64,000 nucleotides of DNA, taken from positions 1,426,001-1,490,000 of the forward strand of contig JAGKQI010000091.1 of the NCBI GenBank assembly GCA_018806915.1. Direction: 5' to 3'. Below are positions 62,288-64,000 of the stretch, piece by piece. How positions within the stretch are numbered: position 1 is the stretch's first letter; the number at the start of each line of letters is the position of its first letter. Made by a program: the position numbers and the translations under genes. Below the pieces are notes generated by a model, which worked only from the letters and a program-made list of their open reading frames with translations, ran no database searches and was not told the DNA's origin. The DNA comes from Phytophthora colocasiae. Lineage: Eukaryota; Oomycota; Peronosporomycetes; Peronosporales; Peronosporaceae.

Positions 62288-63317
62288 ATGATGGACTCTG
62301 CTGATGAGGTTCTATTGAGTGAAGCTACACCTTCTTCGGATATTATCGAGACGAATGAACAACTCTCCGATGGCCGAATGGTATTCAACTGTCGACCAGA
62401 ATTGAGTACTCGCAGTGTCCTCTTTCAAGGCAGAAATTCTAGGGGTCCAGTTCCTGTACAGCTCTTGACATTGGATGGTCGATCTCTCTTGGGATTGCCT
62501 CTTCCTTTCACTTCAAGCAACGATATTCCAATTCCCCCAATACAAGATGACGATAAGTTACCACGGGTACAATATGTATGCCATTTACTTTTCATACCGC
62601 GGAATTAAAGTTTGTTGATAGATTCTGGTAACAACAAAGGTGTTAACCGATCCGTCCAGTGAAATCCGACTTCGACGATTGCAGGTAAAAGCTAGGGACA
62701 GAAGTTACCAAACATTGCCTCGACTAATTTATGTAATGGTAACTTGTAGCTCACGATTCTTAGTGCTGCGGTTGGGAGTTTCTTGCTTACTGTCGCTTTG
62801 CTCTTCCCCGCTAGCACTGGTACGACTTTGATATAAAATATCTCGAATATCCGCTAATTGATGTTGTAGATGCTTGGTATCACGCGGATGCCTATCAATC
62901 TCGAAACGGAGAGCAGCATGTTGAACGTGTACTCACTGTCCGCCCTATTCTTCTTGTTACTACAATACTCAGTAATGGGTTGTTAGTCTTAGCAACTTTC
63001 TTGAGAATGGATGCACTGCTGACGGTGTACATTTCCGGTAAGAACGCTCGACGTTCGCATAGTGGATTGAATTCTAACTTGTCATACGTCTTTAGTCATT
63101 GCAGTTGTCGACATTTGGTCGCTGATATCGTTGCTCCCTCATGCTCTCTTCTTCATACGCTTCTTCTTTGATATTCTACTCATTGGGATCACATTGGAAG
63201 TACGGACACATCTGGTAAGCCACACTGTAATTAAGATCGAAATCCCAGTTAACTCACAATCTTAATTCGTAGGAACAAACGTGGTTTCTAACCAGTTTCC
63301 ACCGCCTGCGTACTTGA
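62288..63317 (+). CDS. Multi-spanning membrane protein, 244 aa, six exons, unknown
   Basis: Exons 62288-62575, 62640-62684, 62750-62819, 62870-63037, 63096-63214 and 63273-63317; GT-AG introns of 50-65 bp; the sum, 735 nt, gives 244 codons plus TGA. The first ~110 residues are hydrophilic and acidic ('MMDSADEVLLSEATPSSDII'). Then three or four membrane spans follow: 'LTILSAAVGSFLLTVALLFP', 'RPILLVTTILSNGLLVLATF' and 'VVDIWSLISLLPHALFFIRF'. The segment 'DAWYHADAYQSRNGEQHVER' lies between spans 1 and 2. No family recognised. Divergent from CFAP100; no functional link can be shown. Confidence 0.65.
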
Positions 63318-64000
63318 TTGAACACCTCGTAAAGACATTCTTCCTGTGTTCACACTGTACTTGAAGTGATCATTCGCAAAAGTATATGTCGTCTACCAGT
63401 ACACACGATTCATTGGTGCTTTGCACCGTTCGATTGCGGTCGTCTCCTTGTTGCAAGTCGCGCGTGGTGCAAGTCCTCAGCTTCTCCACCTTCAAGACAC
63501 TTCCATCATAACTAGCTCTCCAAGTGATCGCAGTTTGACACGCACCTCCACCGAAATGGCAATGGATTTTTCAGGGGGGGGGTGGACCGTCGTGCTATCA
63601 TGGATACGGTAGCACGACGACCCGCCTATTGTCGACTCGCGTTCCCGCTGTCCATCTAGCTGTTGTACCCATCCGATGTGGCCCAAGGTCTCTCTTACCA
63701 TCGAGTCTTCGAGTCTTTCATTCTTTGGCCCGTTTGAGCGCCGCAGCAGAACAAAAGAGCGGACTGCAACGGCGATCGACACGCCGGATCTCTCTCCCCA
63801 GACTTCAGTCGCTGGACAATTGAATGGCGAAAAGTTCCGTCGTCTTGTTGGTCACTAGATAGTCGCAACAGAATAAGCAACGAACGCACAGTTCATGCTT
63901 GAAGGAATGCAACAACACCGGTCGGAGGATACTTGAAAATCTGTGACGTGTGCAAGTCATGAATGTCTTCCCAAGGTGTTCCCAAAGACGGGGGAGAGGC
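63318..64000. other. Right edge; possible minus-strand exons, hairpin
   Basis: A hairpin accgtcgtgctat..ggtagcacgacga lies at about 63587-63621. On the minus strand from the window edge, one frame reads 'HSFKHELCVRCLFCCDYLVT' (about 63920-63850), a Cys-pair pattern that could be a zinc-finger exon, with a possible donor near 63695. Evidence is too weak for a gene call. Confidence 0.3.

Noticed and set aside
1..64000. CRISPR arrays, riboswitches or operons
   Set aside because: No spaced short direct repeats; introns and element types show a eukaryotic nuclear genome.

Overview
The window is a transposon-rich accessory region of an oomycete genome, most likely a Phytophthora species. The evidence is a frameshifted RXLR/dEER effector under an oomycete initiator promoter, a Crinkler-type NTPase gene, short introns of about 55-110 bp, a zoospore (flagellar) gene CFAP100, and a typical oomycete transposon load: piggyBac, pogo, Tc1/mariner, hAT, Ty3/gypsy, Ty1/copia, LINE and two tyrosine-recombinase (DIRS-order) retrotransposons. 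No host species can be fixed from sequence alone.

Layout. 1-2640: a rearranged ankyrin-like pseudogene, a lipase pseudogene and a peroxiredoxin scrap. 2645-6076: a piggyBac-like transposase (minus). 6289-11973: two 1620-bp inverted arms, almost identical, around a 2.4-kb centre with a DOT1-like methyltransferase gene and a CEP41-like gene that has nonsense mutations. 12840-13320: RXLR effector pseudogene with its promoter. 13537-15559: palindrome, LINE scrap and a 562-bp foldback. 15578-23510: a degenerate pogo-like transposase whose two parts lie on either side of a Ty3/gypsy chromovirus (minus) and a TTAA MITE. 24410-29968: low-complexity repeat, a second truncated gypsy, a back-to-back LTR/chromodomain fragment and copia gag pieces. 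30273-32941: a degenerate and an intact copy of the ankyrin-like family. 33166-35105: Crinkler-type NTPase. 35190-37355: an intact pogo-like transposon. 38396-47665: an ankyrin-like copy split by a Tc1/mariner element (TA duplication) and by a hAT element (8-bp duplication), the hAT itself holding a whole Ngaro-like element with split direct repeats. 47743-54577: a second, different tyrosine-recombinase retrotransposon. 54578-55945: another ankyrin-like copy with a 591-bp hAT MITE in it. 56030-63317: ordinary genes, namely a 1331-aa orphan protein, CFAP100, and a 244-aa multi-spanning membrane protein.

How it fits together. One ankyrin-like gene family (five copies seen, one intact) is the substrate in which successive insertions can be ordered. 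The most unusual object is the second DIRS-order element: an RNase H domain of the RVT_3/archaeal-like type lies upstream of its reverse transcriptase, while the region where DIRS elements normally keep RNase H has lost its recognisable catalytic acids. The second most unusual is the inverted-arm unit carrying DOT1-like and CEP41-like sequence. At the right end selection is evident: open multi-exon genes with consistent splice phases.
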